Shown one piece after another: positions 35,656 to 48,325 of a stretch of 64,000 nt of DNA; the first letter of the stretch is position 1; each line of letters opens with the position of its first letter. This DNA is from Crossaster papposus. Lineage: Eukaryota > Echinodermata > Asteroidea > Velatida > Solasteridae. Under the pieces are notes generated by a model, which saw nothing but the letters and a program-made list of their open reading frames with translations, was not told the DNA's origin and made no database searches. The stretch lies in assembly GCA_037893245.1 (NCBI GenBank), contig JBAIAA010000350.1, positions 372,001 through 436,000 on the forward strand. Reading direction: 5' to 3'. The position numbers were made by a program, and so were the translations under genes.

Positions 35656-38600
35656 GTAAGTCGTGGGGGTTCATGGGCTTTCGCTTTCTTTCTATTCATA
35701 CAGTACAGGGCCAACTCCACAGTTCTTTTCAGGTCTGTGTCACTGTGCTGGCACAAAGTACGCCGACACAAGATCTAGGAAGTTTAAACCATGGAGGTAG
35801 GAAACCCAGACCTTTTACACAAACCAAGCACAATTTTATTACAATGTATCTTCATAAAATGAAACACTGAACACGAATTGCTCGGACAAAATGCAGTGGA
35901 CCTATCGGCTGCTGTGTACAAAGTCTATGAAGAGTCGAAAACAAAAGTATTTCCTAACAAAATTGTGATTTTTGTGTGAATGTTTCTCAGTCCCAGATTC
36001 GTCAGGCTGCAACTTTCTTTCCAATTGCTTCATTTGATTTGTGCTGAAGTTATGCAATTTTTAATAAAACTAAAATAATCCATTTGTACAACTGCAACTG
36101 CAGCCATTGATGTCGAATCGTTTCATAGTCCATTGTATAAAATAAAGCCCTACCAAACAGGTCATTATGACACAAACTTCATGTGATCATGTATATGGCA
36201 TGGTTATGGGCGTGTTAAAAAAGACACAGAGACTTATTTACAAAACAAGACAACAAATGATAATATAAAAACATGCAGATAATTATAGGCATTCCTATTG
36301 GTCGAGAGCCCGTCACGTGGCCGGTATTAAACGGACGATAAAGACATGGCTGGAAGTGTTTAAACATAGCTGGAAACAACATTCCGTCCCCAGGGCTCAC
36401 TTTATTTCCAACCCTGAACCGTACCTCGTCTCCAATAATAAGAGCGGGTAGTGTTGAGCGCGTACAGCTCGACACCTTGGGAACGAGGTTGCCAATGGCA
36501 GTAATAGTCTGGTTCACAGTAAATACGCTTTATTGCATGTATTGTGTAGAGAGCGACAGAGGCGGAAACATGTCATTTGACACAGACAGAATGGCGAAAC
36601 ACCAAAATTTACTTGCGACAATTTTCCGGGATTTTCGGTGCTTTTTGGGCTGAATTTTACAAAAAAGGTATTTATGAATGGGAATAAATGTGTGTTCGGT
36701 CGGTATTAATCACTCTGTTTAATACCTCTTGGAGTCTGGGTGCTGATAATTACCCTCGCCTTCGGCTCGGGTAATTATCAGCACCCAGACTCCAATCGGT
36801 ATTAAACAGAGTGATTAAAACCTCTCGAACACACATTTATTCCCTTAATAAAAAGTGAAACAAACCGTTTTACCTTGAATACTAATGGTATTTTATCTTT
36901 AAAAAAGGAGTATATTTTAAACAATTTTTTAGCCTAACTTTGTTTTATTTTTCAGAATGCAATCATAATAATAATAATGAGATTTGTAAAGCGCACATAT
37001 CCACCCTGCAGGGTGCTCAAGGCGCTGTTGACAACAAGTAATTAATTCTTGAACATTTGCGACATCAAGTAAGTCTTAAGAAGCAATTTGAACCTAGTTG
37101 TACAATGGCATGATCTGAGTTCAAGTGGCAATGAATTCCAAAGTCGAGGAGCTGCAACAGAAAAAGATATGGCGCCCCATGTTCGTTTAGCAATTGGTTC
37201 CTTGAGAAGTTGCTGGTTACTTGATCTAAGAGTTCTTGCTGGAGAATATTCATGTAGTAGTTCCTTAATGTAGTAGGGAGCCTTGTTGTTGAGAGCTTTG
37301 TAAACCCATTTTAAAAGTGGTAACAAATTCCCATTGAACAGCTTATTAAACAGCTTCTAATGGATTCTAAGGACATTTTCAGAACAGAAGAAAGAGATAC
37401 CTACAGTAAAAACAATATGGCGACTGGCATTATCACTACATCCTTGCATTTTTTTGGGGGGGGAGGTTCAGTTGCTTTTTTACTATTATTAACGTTATTC
37501 ACTTTCAAATGTTTAGTTAGTAAATTATTTCTAAACAAAATTTGACTATTATAGACCACTGTGGCTGCATTGGATAATTCGGCTCTCGCAGGGTAGGTTG
37601 TTTAAGTGCACAAGATAGATACACCTAATTCAGAAATACTCCTTTTTTCAGAAACCCCTATCGTTTAAATAATTTTAAGAACATGGGGTATGCATCTTTG
37701 ACTAAATGCACTGTAATTTTCTGGGTGGGTCCTTGCAACTCATTATTTGGTGTGGCTTAATCTTGCATTCAAATTGTCATGAAAAACCGATATATTGACA
37801 CCCAATTTATTCTTCACGAAAACCACCTGCTTCTCTGCTATCTAAACATGGCATTATTCAACTATTTCCTGGCAATATGACACCTTTTCACAAAAGTCGA
37901 TTCTAAACCCGAGACTGTCAGTGTGCGAGACAGCGAGACTGTCGGTGTGCAAGACAGCGAGACTGTCGGTGTGCAAGACAGCGAGACTGTCGAGACTGTC
38001 GGTGTGCAAGACAGCGAGACTGTCGGTGTGCGAGACAGCGAGACTGTCGGTGTGCGAGACAGCGAGACTGTCGGTGTGCAAGACAGCGAGACTGTCGGTG
38101 TGCGAGACAGCGAGACTGTCGGTGTGCGAGACAGCGAGACTGTCGGTGTGCGAGACAGCGAGACTGTCGGTGTGCGAGACAGCGAGACTGTCGGTGTGCG
38201 AGACAGCGAGACTGTCGGTGTGCGAGACAGCGAGACTGTCGGTGTGCGAGACAGCGAGACTGTCGGTGTGCGAGACAGCGAGACTGTCGGTGTGCGAGAC
38301 AGCGAGACTGTCGGTGTGCGAGACAGCGAGACTGTCGGTGTGCGAGACAGCGAGACTGTCGGTGTGCGAGACAGCGAGACTGTCGGTGTGCGAGACAGCG
38401 AGACTGTCGGTGTGCGAGACAGCGAGACTGTCGGTGTGCGAGACAGCGAGACTGTCGGTGTGCGAGACAGCGAGACTGTCGGTGTGCGAGACAGCGAGAC
38501 TGTCGGTGTGCGAGACAGCGAGACTGTCGGTGTGCGAGACAGCGAGACTGTCGGTCTGCAAGACAGCGAGACTGTCGGTCTGCAAGACAGCGAGACTGTC

Positions 38601-41600
38601 GGTCTGCAAGACAGTGGTATTATTATTATTCAAGGATACGTCTACACATTACTTTGTTTAGGGTTTATCCTTCAGAATAGTGGACAATGTGCACATTTAA
38701 ACGGTTTTTTTTGGGTACCATACCATTGATCATTAGCATCAAGTAAATGGGCCTTTAAAGGTCCAATTGTTTGTCATTTGATATGATCTATGAATTATTT
38801 GCCTTTTTTAACAGAATTATAAAAATGAGGGGTTGAAATAAACTTTTAAACAAGAACAATAACATTTTGATACCAATAGCACCTCCAAAATAACAAAGTG
38901 TGAAATTGCATATAATTATAAAAACTTGCATTAAAAAAACACTTGCATACCACAGGCCAGCATACAGTAGCTAAAACAAACCGTAAATACTTTAAATAAT
39001 TTACTTAATTAATGCAACCCCACACTCCACCCCCTACCCCCCCCCCCCCCCCCCCCCCTCCCCCGAGGGGGAAAAACACACCTATTAAAATTAATTACGG
39101 TATTGCTTCCACTGAAAGAATAGTTAGATTTTTGTGTAAAAACCAACATTTGATTGATCGCTTCTAATTAGTCTGTGAAGAAACGTAACAAATAATATTC
39201 ATGTCGTTAAAATTAACCAACCCAGGCCGACGCCATCTTTATTTCCTAGAATCCACTCCCAGTCTTAAACGTGCCCTTGAATTATTATTATTATTTGTCT
39301 TTGTGTAAAATAAAATTTAAGATGTCGAGCCAGTTTACAGAAGTGTTTTATCATCACCGTATACAGGCTCTTGTACGTCCTGCTATTAATGCTCGTCTCC
39401 ATAGCAACATTGAATATGAATAGAGATGTTTCGTGTGTGTTTTGCTTGGCAATAAGAAATATCCCATGTGCGTATTTTGATTTTGTCACGAGACTTTTTT
39501 CATGGCTTGTTATTTTCGTTTGATAGGATGTTCAGTGAGTTCTCCTTCTCTTCAATTATTTTATTATCGTATAAATGAGCCGTTAAATCTGATCGTGTAC
39601 AAAACTACATGTAGTGATCTTTTGCTGCGGTACCGTACACCACACGTACATTTTATAGTGAAGATGTGTTCGGCCAACCAAACCAACTCTCGTATTTAAT
39701 GTTTACTCGTCAGAATAAATTCTTTTTTATCGTGATTTTGAAACAAAATCTGAGGATAAATCTCATTTAAATAACTTGTCAGCCGATGGTATTGTGTTGG
39801 CAAAATCTTCATTTTCTGATTTCTTTGTTTAATGTGTGAGCATTAGCATTTTGTTAATATGCGGGACGAAATAAATTATGTAAATTTTGCAAGATATAAT
39901 AAAGTATCTCTCCACGTGTGACGAATCCACATAATAGTGAGTCATCTTTACCTTACGTTAAATGAAGGTTATCGTCTTGTAGGTTAAAACAAGGAATCTG
40001 CGAATTACCAGATAGACTAAATAAAATGCAGAGAAATTGTAAAACCGTATCGATAGAGAAATAGTATAAAGAAAACTGTTCATTTCATGCAAGGATTTTT
40101 TATTTGTTATTAACCAACGTTTTTCATTCTAACATACAAAATACACAAATTGTTCTGTACATGGTATTATTTGTTTAACCCTTGCTCTATGAGAGTTGTT
40201 TATTGCATGGCAGTGTTACATGCCAATGCACTTCAGTTGTGTGCATTGGGGGATTATACACATGCATTTTTAGAGGGCTCCTTTGGAAAGCAGTTTGTAA
40301 AGGACTACCCTCTTTGAAGATTACAATGAAAACAATTAAAACAATTTTTTTTAAAGTGTGTTGGAGTGTAAACAAGGGTAAGGGTAAGGGTTAATTAATT
40401 AATCTGTTTATTTTTTAAATTAATCAGTTTTCAATCAATTGCTCTCCCATATATAATAATATGAATAAGATTAAAACTGCTGCAAACTGCTTACTGGCTG
40501 GAATGACCTGAAATGTACTAATCAAACAAGGGGCCTAATGTTTCGATCTTAACAAGATCTTCTTCAGAGACTAAATGGCTGTGTACAAGAAACAAGCATA
40601 CTAAAGGGGGACATACAAGCAGGATGCATAACATGATTGGAAAAAGAAAGACAAAAGAGGGATGCAGAAGTCGGATGAAGGAACTGACAACAGCGGCCGA
40701 TTTCACCAATGTTAGGATTAATCCTAGGAAGAGTAACTCCTCTTAACTTGCAATAGATCCAATGCAAGTTAGGATGAGTTACTCATCCTAACTCGAGATA
40801 GGATTAATCCTAGCGTTTCGTGAAATCGGCCGCAGGAGGATTAGTCCAAGAAATGAAAGAAGTCGGAGTGGGTAGGATATAACAGACAGACCAAAGTGGT
40901 AACAAAACCTGGGTGAAGAACAAACAAGGAAGGCAGTGAAACCACAAGTAAAGGGACAAGGGTGGTGATCAAAGGGAAAAACTAACAAAGAAGTGTGACT
41001 GGGGGTAATTGGATGGTGGGGTGGGGTAGGGTAGGGGGAGAGGATGGTTGTGCGGGAAAAGGAGTTGGCTACAGTATTACAAGAAAGAGGTGTAAAAAGA
41101 TAAATGAACGAGAGAAACTAAAGGAGCGAGAACAAAAAAACAAACAAATCCTGGCAAGGGATTCATTTCCTAGTTGGAAGTTGAGCCAATATGGTTGAAT
41201 AGTCCGAGACGATTCATTCAAACTTTCTCCCGGCTGAGGCGAATTTAGTTTTTTCGATGGCCAAGTGATGCCTTGTAGAATCATTTTAGAAATGCAATGG
41301 TGAGGCTGGTTAAAGTGGTGACCAACGGGGGTGTCCAGTTTCTTGGTGTTGACAGTGGATCGATGACCGTAGAAACGCAGCTTTAGGGCGTTTTTGGTCT
41401 CCCGGACATACTGAACTCCACAAAACCTTTAGATGAGATATATGACATAGAGGTACTGCAAGTGATGTTACCAATAATTATGTGAGTGGTACTAGAAGAG
41501 TGGCCAGAAAAGGGCAGTTTTGTGACCAAAAGATTGGCCAATGTATAACCATGGCAACCAGTTAACCAACCGATTAGTTCCGGTCTTAACAAAATTCTGA

Positions 41601-44600
41601 AAAAAATAACTAAAACTGTGACTAAATGTACAATTGGTTATTGTTTCAGAGTGTATACCGTCGCCAAGGATGTGCCATTTTGAAAAGTCGTTAACATTTG
41701 TTTTCCAATTACCTGTATACCTCATGTTGTGCAGAGTCTCCAACCCTTGTCTTCGCAAAATATTGTTTTAACATTTTTTTTATGAGTTTATGACTAAAGA
41801 TGGATATTCGTGGGAAACTAAACAGAATTCCGGACAACCTGGTTAACTAGTTCGCGGCGGGATTATTTTAACATCACCGAGTTGAGGGGCGGGATTATTT
41901 TTTACGAAACTCGATCCGAAGCGGGTTCAGGCCGATAGTGCTGGGAAGCACACCCACGCATTTCCGGCCTTTCTTGCTGCTGACAGACATTTCCGAACTT
42001 GAACTTGGCGTGTTTATGCGTCATCCGTTTTGAATTTGGGGGAAACTTTGCGTTTATATACGTCATCCGGCGCGAACTGGTTAACGAGGGAAAAAACAAA
42101 ACAAACATTATCAGTTTATTAAAATTATTAAAAACGTTCATGAACAGAAATGTTTCAGAGCTTGATGAAATTAAACTTCTGTAAACAAAATTATGTTACT
42201 TTTTTTTATTGTATCTACCAAAGCGCGGCCGAGGCGAAAAAAAGGAGTGTGCCACGTATATAGGGGCTGTGCCACGTTAGGGAGCATAATTATTCCAAAT
42301 TGCACACTGCCCAGTGAAGCTACCAATACCAGTACATGTATCTACCGGTATAAAATAATTGTTGGTTCTGAAGAGAAATGCCATTTGTACCGGTAGTAAA
42401 AAACTGCTTTGACAAAAGCCTCCTTTTTGTAAAGGAGCATGGAAACTCTTTGGGTACAAATTTTCAAAAGAACAACCTTCAGCGTCGTCTGTTCCCATGC
42501 CAACCGGTACAATTCTTTTTTGACCGCGCAGTTTATGCACTGAGCTGACTTCGTCAGTAAAAAAAAAATAAACACACAAAAATGTTCTATTGCTTTATTG
42601 CAGGATTAAAAAAATAATAAATATTGATTGGTTGCCATGGAATCCATTGACAATGCGACAACCTGTTATTTAATACTTGCATTTTCACAAGGCCTCAGAA
42701 AAACGTAGTTGCTTTGAACTTAAATAGTTAATCCGATTTACTGGTACCAAAATGGTTTTGGAAAGGTTTTATCTGGAATATTATTCTTGTATTTTTCTCC
42801 TATTAACCCTAAAAACTGTATTACATGTACTTCTCATTATGTCTTCTCGATGCAGGTTTATAATAATTTAGTTACTTAATTTAGAAATCTTGTTAAACAC
42901 ATTGTAAAATGTGACCCAGCACGAGTAAATGAGACACTTTGCGGCAAAAATGAAAATTAAATGATGAAATCAAAATCTCAAATTTCATTTTTTCCGCAAA
43001 GTGTCTCATTTACTCGTGCTGGGTCACAAATTGTTAAAGTTTAAGCCATCTTTTTGTCCAAATATTCAAAGGTGTTACTTTCCAAAAGCTACAATAAACC
43101 AGTTGCATAAAGCTAAATAAAACAATATCAAACTTAAACTTAAAGGTGAAATATACCTCTTGCAACTATCCAAAAAGTAACCAACCAAAATATTGTTGAA
43201 GAGCTTACTTGTTGTAAAGATATTAATGATTCTAAATTCCCTGTGAAATTATTCCGTCGGGCTTGCTGTCATTTTGAAAAAAACAAAAACAAAATGTAAT
43301 TTTTCTATGTCATGTGCATCTCGGAGATGCACGTTTGGACATTTCCAAAAATAGTGCGCGCACACGTTGGCGCTACTATTGGTCAGTTCAGTGCGTGACA
43401 CCCGCGTAGCTGCAATCTGCTAACTGAGAACATATACATCATTCCCAGAGCCAAAGCTTTACAAGGTTTAGTTGTCAAGCACCTTTCTTTATATTTTGAG
43501 CACTTTTGCTGCTTCAAACGTTTAAATTGCACAACTGACAAAATGGTCTATTGTCTCTTAACCAGTTCGCGCCGGGATTATTTTAACATCGCCGAGCTGA
43601 TGGGCGGGATTATTTTTAACGAAACTCGATCCGAAGCGGGTTCAGGCTGATAGTGCCGGGAAGCACACCCACGCATTTCCGGCCTTGCGCGCTGGTGACA
43701 TACATTTGGCGTGTTTATGCGTCATCCGTTTTGAAATGTTTGCGTTTATATACGTCATCCGGCGCAAACTGGTTAACTTGAATTTCTTTTGTATCTGGTT
43801 TTGTGTATTTTAGTATAACTTTTTGACTTAGTTCTTCAAAGTATTTGCCCAGTTCAATCTTTGTTAACAACCCGTGTTGTTTAAATACCCTGCTTAAAAA
43901 AAAATGTGCCCTGTTTAAGCAGGGCACATGAACAATCTGGGTTGTTGCATGGAACAATCTCCCGATCTCAGTTAGATCTTCTACCTCTGTAAATAACTTC
44001 AAAAAATCTTTGAAAACGCATCTTTTTGTATAATTTTCCTACCTTTGTATTATTCTGCAATCATTGTTTCAATTGTTAGTTTTAATGTAACTATTTTATT
44101 GTAAGTATATCTAAGTAACATTTTATAATTGTACGCGCTTTGAGCCTTTTGGGAAAAGCGCATTATAAATATTAATGTAATGTAATGTAATGTAATGTAA
44201 AGAAATACTTTTGAGAAACCCTTGGTTTCATTACCAGAAAGAATTATTAATATTAATAAGCAGTAATAATTTAGTTACTTGCTTTTATTACAAGGAAAAC
44301 CTTGTTAAACACATTGTAAAATTGTTAAAGTTTAACCCCCCAAAATGTATTTTGTCTATGTCATGTGCGTCTCAGAGATGAACATTTGGACATTTCCACA
44401 AATAGTGCAGGCATGTGTTGGAACGACGCGCAGCGCTACTATTGGTCAGTTCAGTACGTGACACGCGAGTATAGCTGCAATCTGCTAACTGAGAACGTGC
44501 CCAAACGCAGATTGTAGTCGCAATTCCAATAAGCCATTTGCACGTGACCCCGAGTTAAATTTGAATAACATCTGGTACACTGACTTGCTCACACAGCTTG

Positions 44601-47600
44601 GCACAGTTTAACTTTAAATTCTCCAGACCAAAGACGCTGTTGCTATATCACGTAATTCGGGGCAAGCCTTGCGCGTCATACGCTAGCAACCCCCAGCTCT
44701 GGAATGGTCTGGTGTCTTTTTGCCATTCTACCCCATTGTAAACAATGTATTGGTGCTGAGCGTCTCTATGCAAAAGCTTGCCCCGAATCACGTGATATAG
44801 CAACAGTGTCTTTGGTCTGCCAAGCTGTGTTAACAAGTCAGTGTACCAGATATTATTTAAATTTAACTCGGGGTCACGCGCAAATGGCTTATTGTGACTC
44901 AGCAAATTTTGAATTGAAATCAAAGTCTTAGAATATTGTTTTCACTGAATATACATCATTCCCAGAGCTAAAGCTTTACAAGGTTTCGTTGTCAATCACC
45001 TTTCTTTATATTTTGAGCACTTTTGGTGCTTTAAACGTTTAAATTGCACAACTGACAAAATGGTCTATTGTCTCTTAACTTTAATTTCTGTTGCATCTGG
45101 TTTTGTCTATTTAGTATAACTTTTTGACTTAGTTCTTCGAAGTATTTGCCCAGCAGTTCAAACTTTGTGAACAACCCGTGTTGTTTAAAATACCCTGCTT
45201 AAACAACCATGTGCCCTGTTTTAAAACCAGTTCGCGCCGGATGACGTATATAAACGCAAAAATTTCCCCAAATTCAAAACGGATGACGAATAAATACGCC
45301 AAGTTCAAGTTCGGAAATGTATGTCAGCAGCGCGCAAGGCCGGAAGTGCGTGGGTGTGCTACCCAGCACTATCGGCCTGAACACGCTTCGGATCGAGTTT
45401 CGTTAAAAATAATCCCGCCCGTCGGCTCGGCGATGTAAAAATAATCCCGGCGCGAACTGGTTAAGCAGGACACATGAACAATCCGGTTGTTGGTTTAAGA
45501 AACTTTTAAAACTTTTTTAAAAATTGGCAAGGCGGAACTCGAACCTGCGATCTCCAGAATACCGGACCGGCGCTCTTCCAACTGAGCTATCTTGCCTTAT
45601 GTTGTCGGCCTCCCAAATTGTTTTAACAGGTTTTTTTTTAATAGATTTTTGTTTAAACCGCAGACCCAAAGTCAAAGTTGTTATCATTAATTTGTTTTGT
45701 TTCCCATTCTGTTTCTATTCACAGCAAGTGAATCTAAGGTTAATTCCATCTCACCCAATGCGGGAAGCATCGCAGGAGGTACCCGTCTTACCATAATGGG
45801 AACAGGTAAGCACAGTCGAATACTGGCGCCAATTGCTCTTTTATTTTGTCAATCTTACGGAGGAATTGCTTTTCTGATTTCCAAGTATACAGCTTATATT
45901 ATAGCTGTATACAGCGCAACCTGTATACATGTGACCGTCCACGACGAAAGGGCTGTAAAGTAGGCATCTTGACATTTTGAGATATTTAGAGAAATGAAAT
46001 CTACAAGAAATAAGCTTTAAAATGATGTATTACAAAACATAGTTGGTATTTATGGTTAGCTACAACAAGTAACACTGAATATGATTTAAATTTTTTTTTT
46101 TTTTACATTTTAATGGTCCTTTTCTCAAGATAAGCTCTGGCGACTTTACAGTCCTTTTGTCGTGGATGGTCACATATGGGATGTTCGTTATAGCCAAATG
46201 TTTGTTGTAACGGTGTTCGTTATGGCGGCGTTTTGTGGTAAATGTAAGCTCTCGTTATAGTTGGAATTTTGTATTTAAATGGAAAATATTACAAAGGAAA
46301 TCAACATTGATCTGCATTTTATAGACAAATAGTAAACTCCCGCAGGTGTTGAAGTTATAAGGATTGATTGGTTTTCTTTGAAGTTTATAAACCGATCCCC
46401 TATTGGTCGACATTAGGTTCTCTGTGGTGTCTTACTTAACGTTGACAGCCATTCCGTAGTGTTGTTACTAAACAACAGGTCCCGGCAAGGTTGGAGAATC
46501 GATCTACTTTTTTTTTTATCATTCGGTTGTTTGAGGATGCAAACCGATTTCGTAGACCCATTTGTGTTTGGGATTCAAAGCTACATGTACACCTGTAGCT
46601 CTAAATTAATTTCTGTAGGAAATAAAGAAAGAAAGTTTATTTAGCTGTGCCGACTAATTAAAAATGTCGCACCGCACGACAGGTGTTACGCATTAGTTCC
46701 GCCAAAATTGAGTGGCGTATTAATTTTAAAAATTGATTAATTTTGTGTTGTGTTACTTACTCGGTCTTTGTTTCTGTCAATTGGAGGCAAATACGTAATG
46801 TAAAAGGTCGTTAAGATGGTTGTGTACCTGATTAGTTTGGTCTGTAATTGTTCTCTACTCATTAGACATCACATGTTAGTGGAGTGTCGTGGCCGAGCGG
46901 TTAAGAGCTGGGTTTTCTGTTCCGCAGAGCGTGAGTTTGAGTCCCGGTGTCGAGGGGACGTAAAGCCATAGGTCCCATGTGTGTGTGTGTATGATGTATA
47001 TATTGAACCTTCGCGCGCACGTAAAAGAACCCAGTCACACTTAACGCTAAAAGAGAAGGGGTTCGCCCCGGTGTTTCTGGCATTTCGTTCATCCTCCTAC
47101 TGGTTTCTTCAGGCTTACGAGCTACAGTGCCTTGGGCGCTTTTGAGGAATCCTCGGTTTCATTGCCGAAAAGAAATAATAATAATAATGTAGCACATTAT
47201 AAGTATGTCTGGCATGTACGTCCGACTTTAAAAATAGGATACACCATTTGCCTTCATGCACCATGGAGCTGCTAAGCACAAACAAGTTGTGCTCAGTTAA
47301 AACAGATTACCAGCCAAAACGTCAGGTGTTTTTCATTCTAAAAGTAACCCAGTTTTTGGGCACGAAAGAATTTTCATGCTAAGCAGAATTGTTGTGCTAA
47401 GCAGGGATCTTGGTTTTGATTTTGTTTTTTCTCTCATCAGGGTTCAGCCCGGATCCGTTTAGCTTCGGAGAGGGCAACGAGGACAAGGGTAACCTAGTAT
47501 TTCTTCAGAACTCCTTCTACTCCGTTCAGTGTGACGTTCTTGCCTACCTCAGCAACAAGGAGAAAATCGTTTGCGACACCAGGTCGGTTGATCCGATAAA

Positions 47601-48293
47601 ACTCGGTGGCTTAAACGAGCATGTAGAACAAATTCGTGCAAGCGCCGCGTCGTTGTGTATTGGTCTAGTTTAAATGCACAACAATACCGCAGAGAAATCT
47701 CCCTAGCAAGTTTATTTTTATAATGTTCAGAAGGCACTGTTCGACTACAACCAAAATGACGTTGCGCAGCTTTGGTCGTCCTTTTGGTTGCTCTCTTTAA
47801 GTGGCAGAACAAAAATGCTATGCTGTTATAGCTAATAACAGTTTGAAGAAAAAAACATTAAAAAAACACAGTATTCTTAAGATGGATTTTAAGACGTTAT
47901 TAGCCTCTCTGGAAGAATACGCTAATGGTTAAAACATTGACGATACTAATGTGGAGTGTCGTGGCCGAGTGGTTAAGAGCGTGTGTTTTCTGTTCCGCAG
48001 AGCGCGAGTTCGAATCCCGGCCGTCGACACGTATGTCCTTAAGCAAGGCAATTAAACCACTATTGCTTCGTCCTTCGGATGGGACGTAAAGCCGTTGGTC
48101 CCGTGTGTGTGTATTGTGTATATATTGAACCAGGACACGCACGTAAAAAAAACCGGTTACGCTTATCGCTAAGAGAAGGGGTTCGCCCCGGTGTTTCTGG
48201 CATTTCGTTCATCCTCCTACTGGTTTCTTCAGGCTTACGAGCTACAGTGCCTTGGGCGCTTTTGAGGAATCCTCGGTTTCATTGCCGAAAAGA

Positions 48294-48325
<32 letters not shown>

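Larger units (their letters stand above)
38615..42849. other. PKHD1L1-like intron 1, middle
   Basis: Besides the 40693 and 41843 elements, only AT-rich sequence and a C-run at 39037-39058. No exon candidate with family similarity was found between exons 1 and 2. Confidence 0.45.
42850..45500 (+). repeat. Local segmental duplication (about 42850-43960 and 44265-45500)
   Basis: Shared blocks occur in the same order: TAATTTAGTTACTT, CTTGTTAAACACATTGTAAA, TCTATGTCATGTGC, GCTACTATTGGTCAGTTCAG, CATCATTCCCAGAGC, TTGCACAACTGACAAAATGG and TATAACTTTTTGACTTAGTT. The copies differ by separate transposon insertions in each. It is in intron 1 of PKHD1L1-like. Confidence 0.88.

Noticed and set aside
37854-38729. 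Frames of 246-268 codons on both strands
   Set aside because: Produced by a 24-bp repeat divisible by three, inside an intron.
43715-44002. 95-codon minus-strand frame
   Set aside because: It is antisense to a LINE reverse transcriptase tail and runs into a MITE; the sense strand explains the sequence better.
45526-45596. Functional tRNA-Thr(GGT)
   Set aside because: The T arm is one base short, U33 is lost and a related fragment occurs at 11712, so it is annotated as a tRNA-derived repeat.
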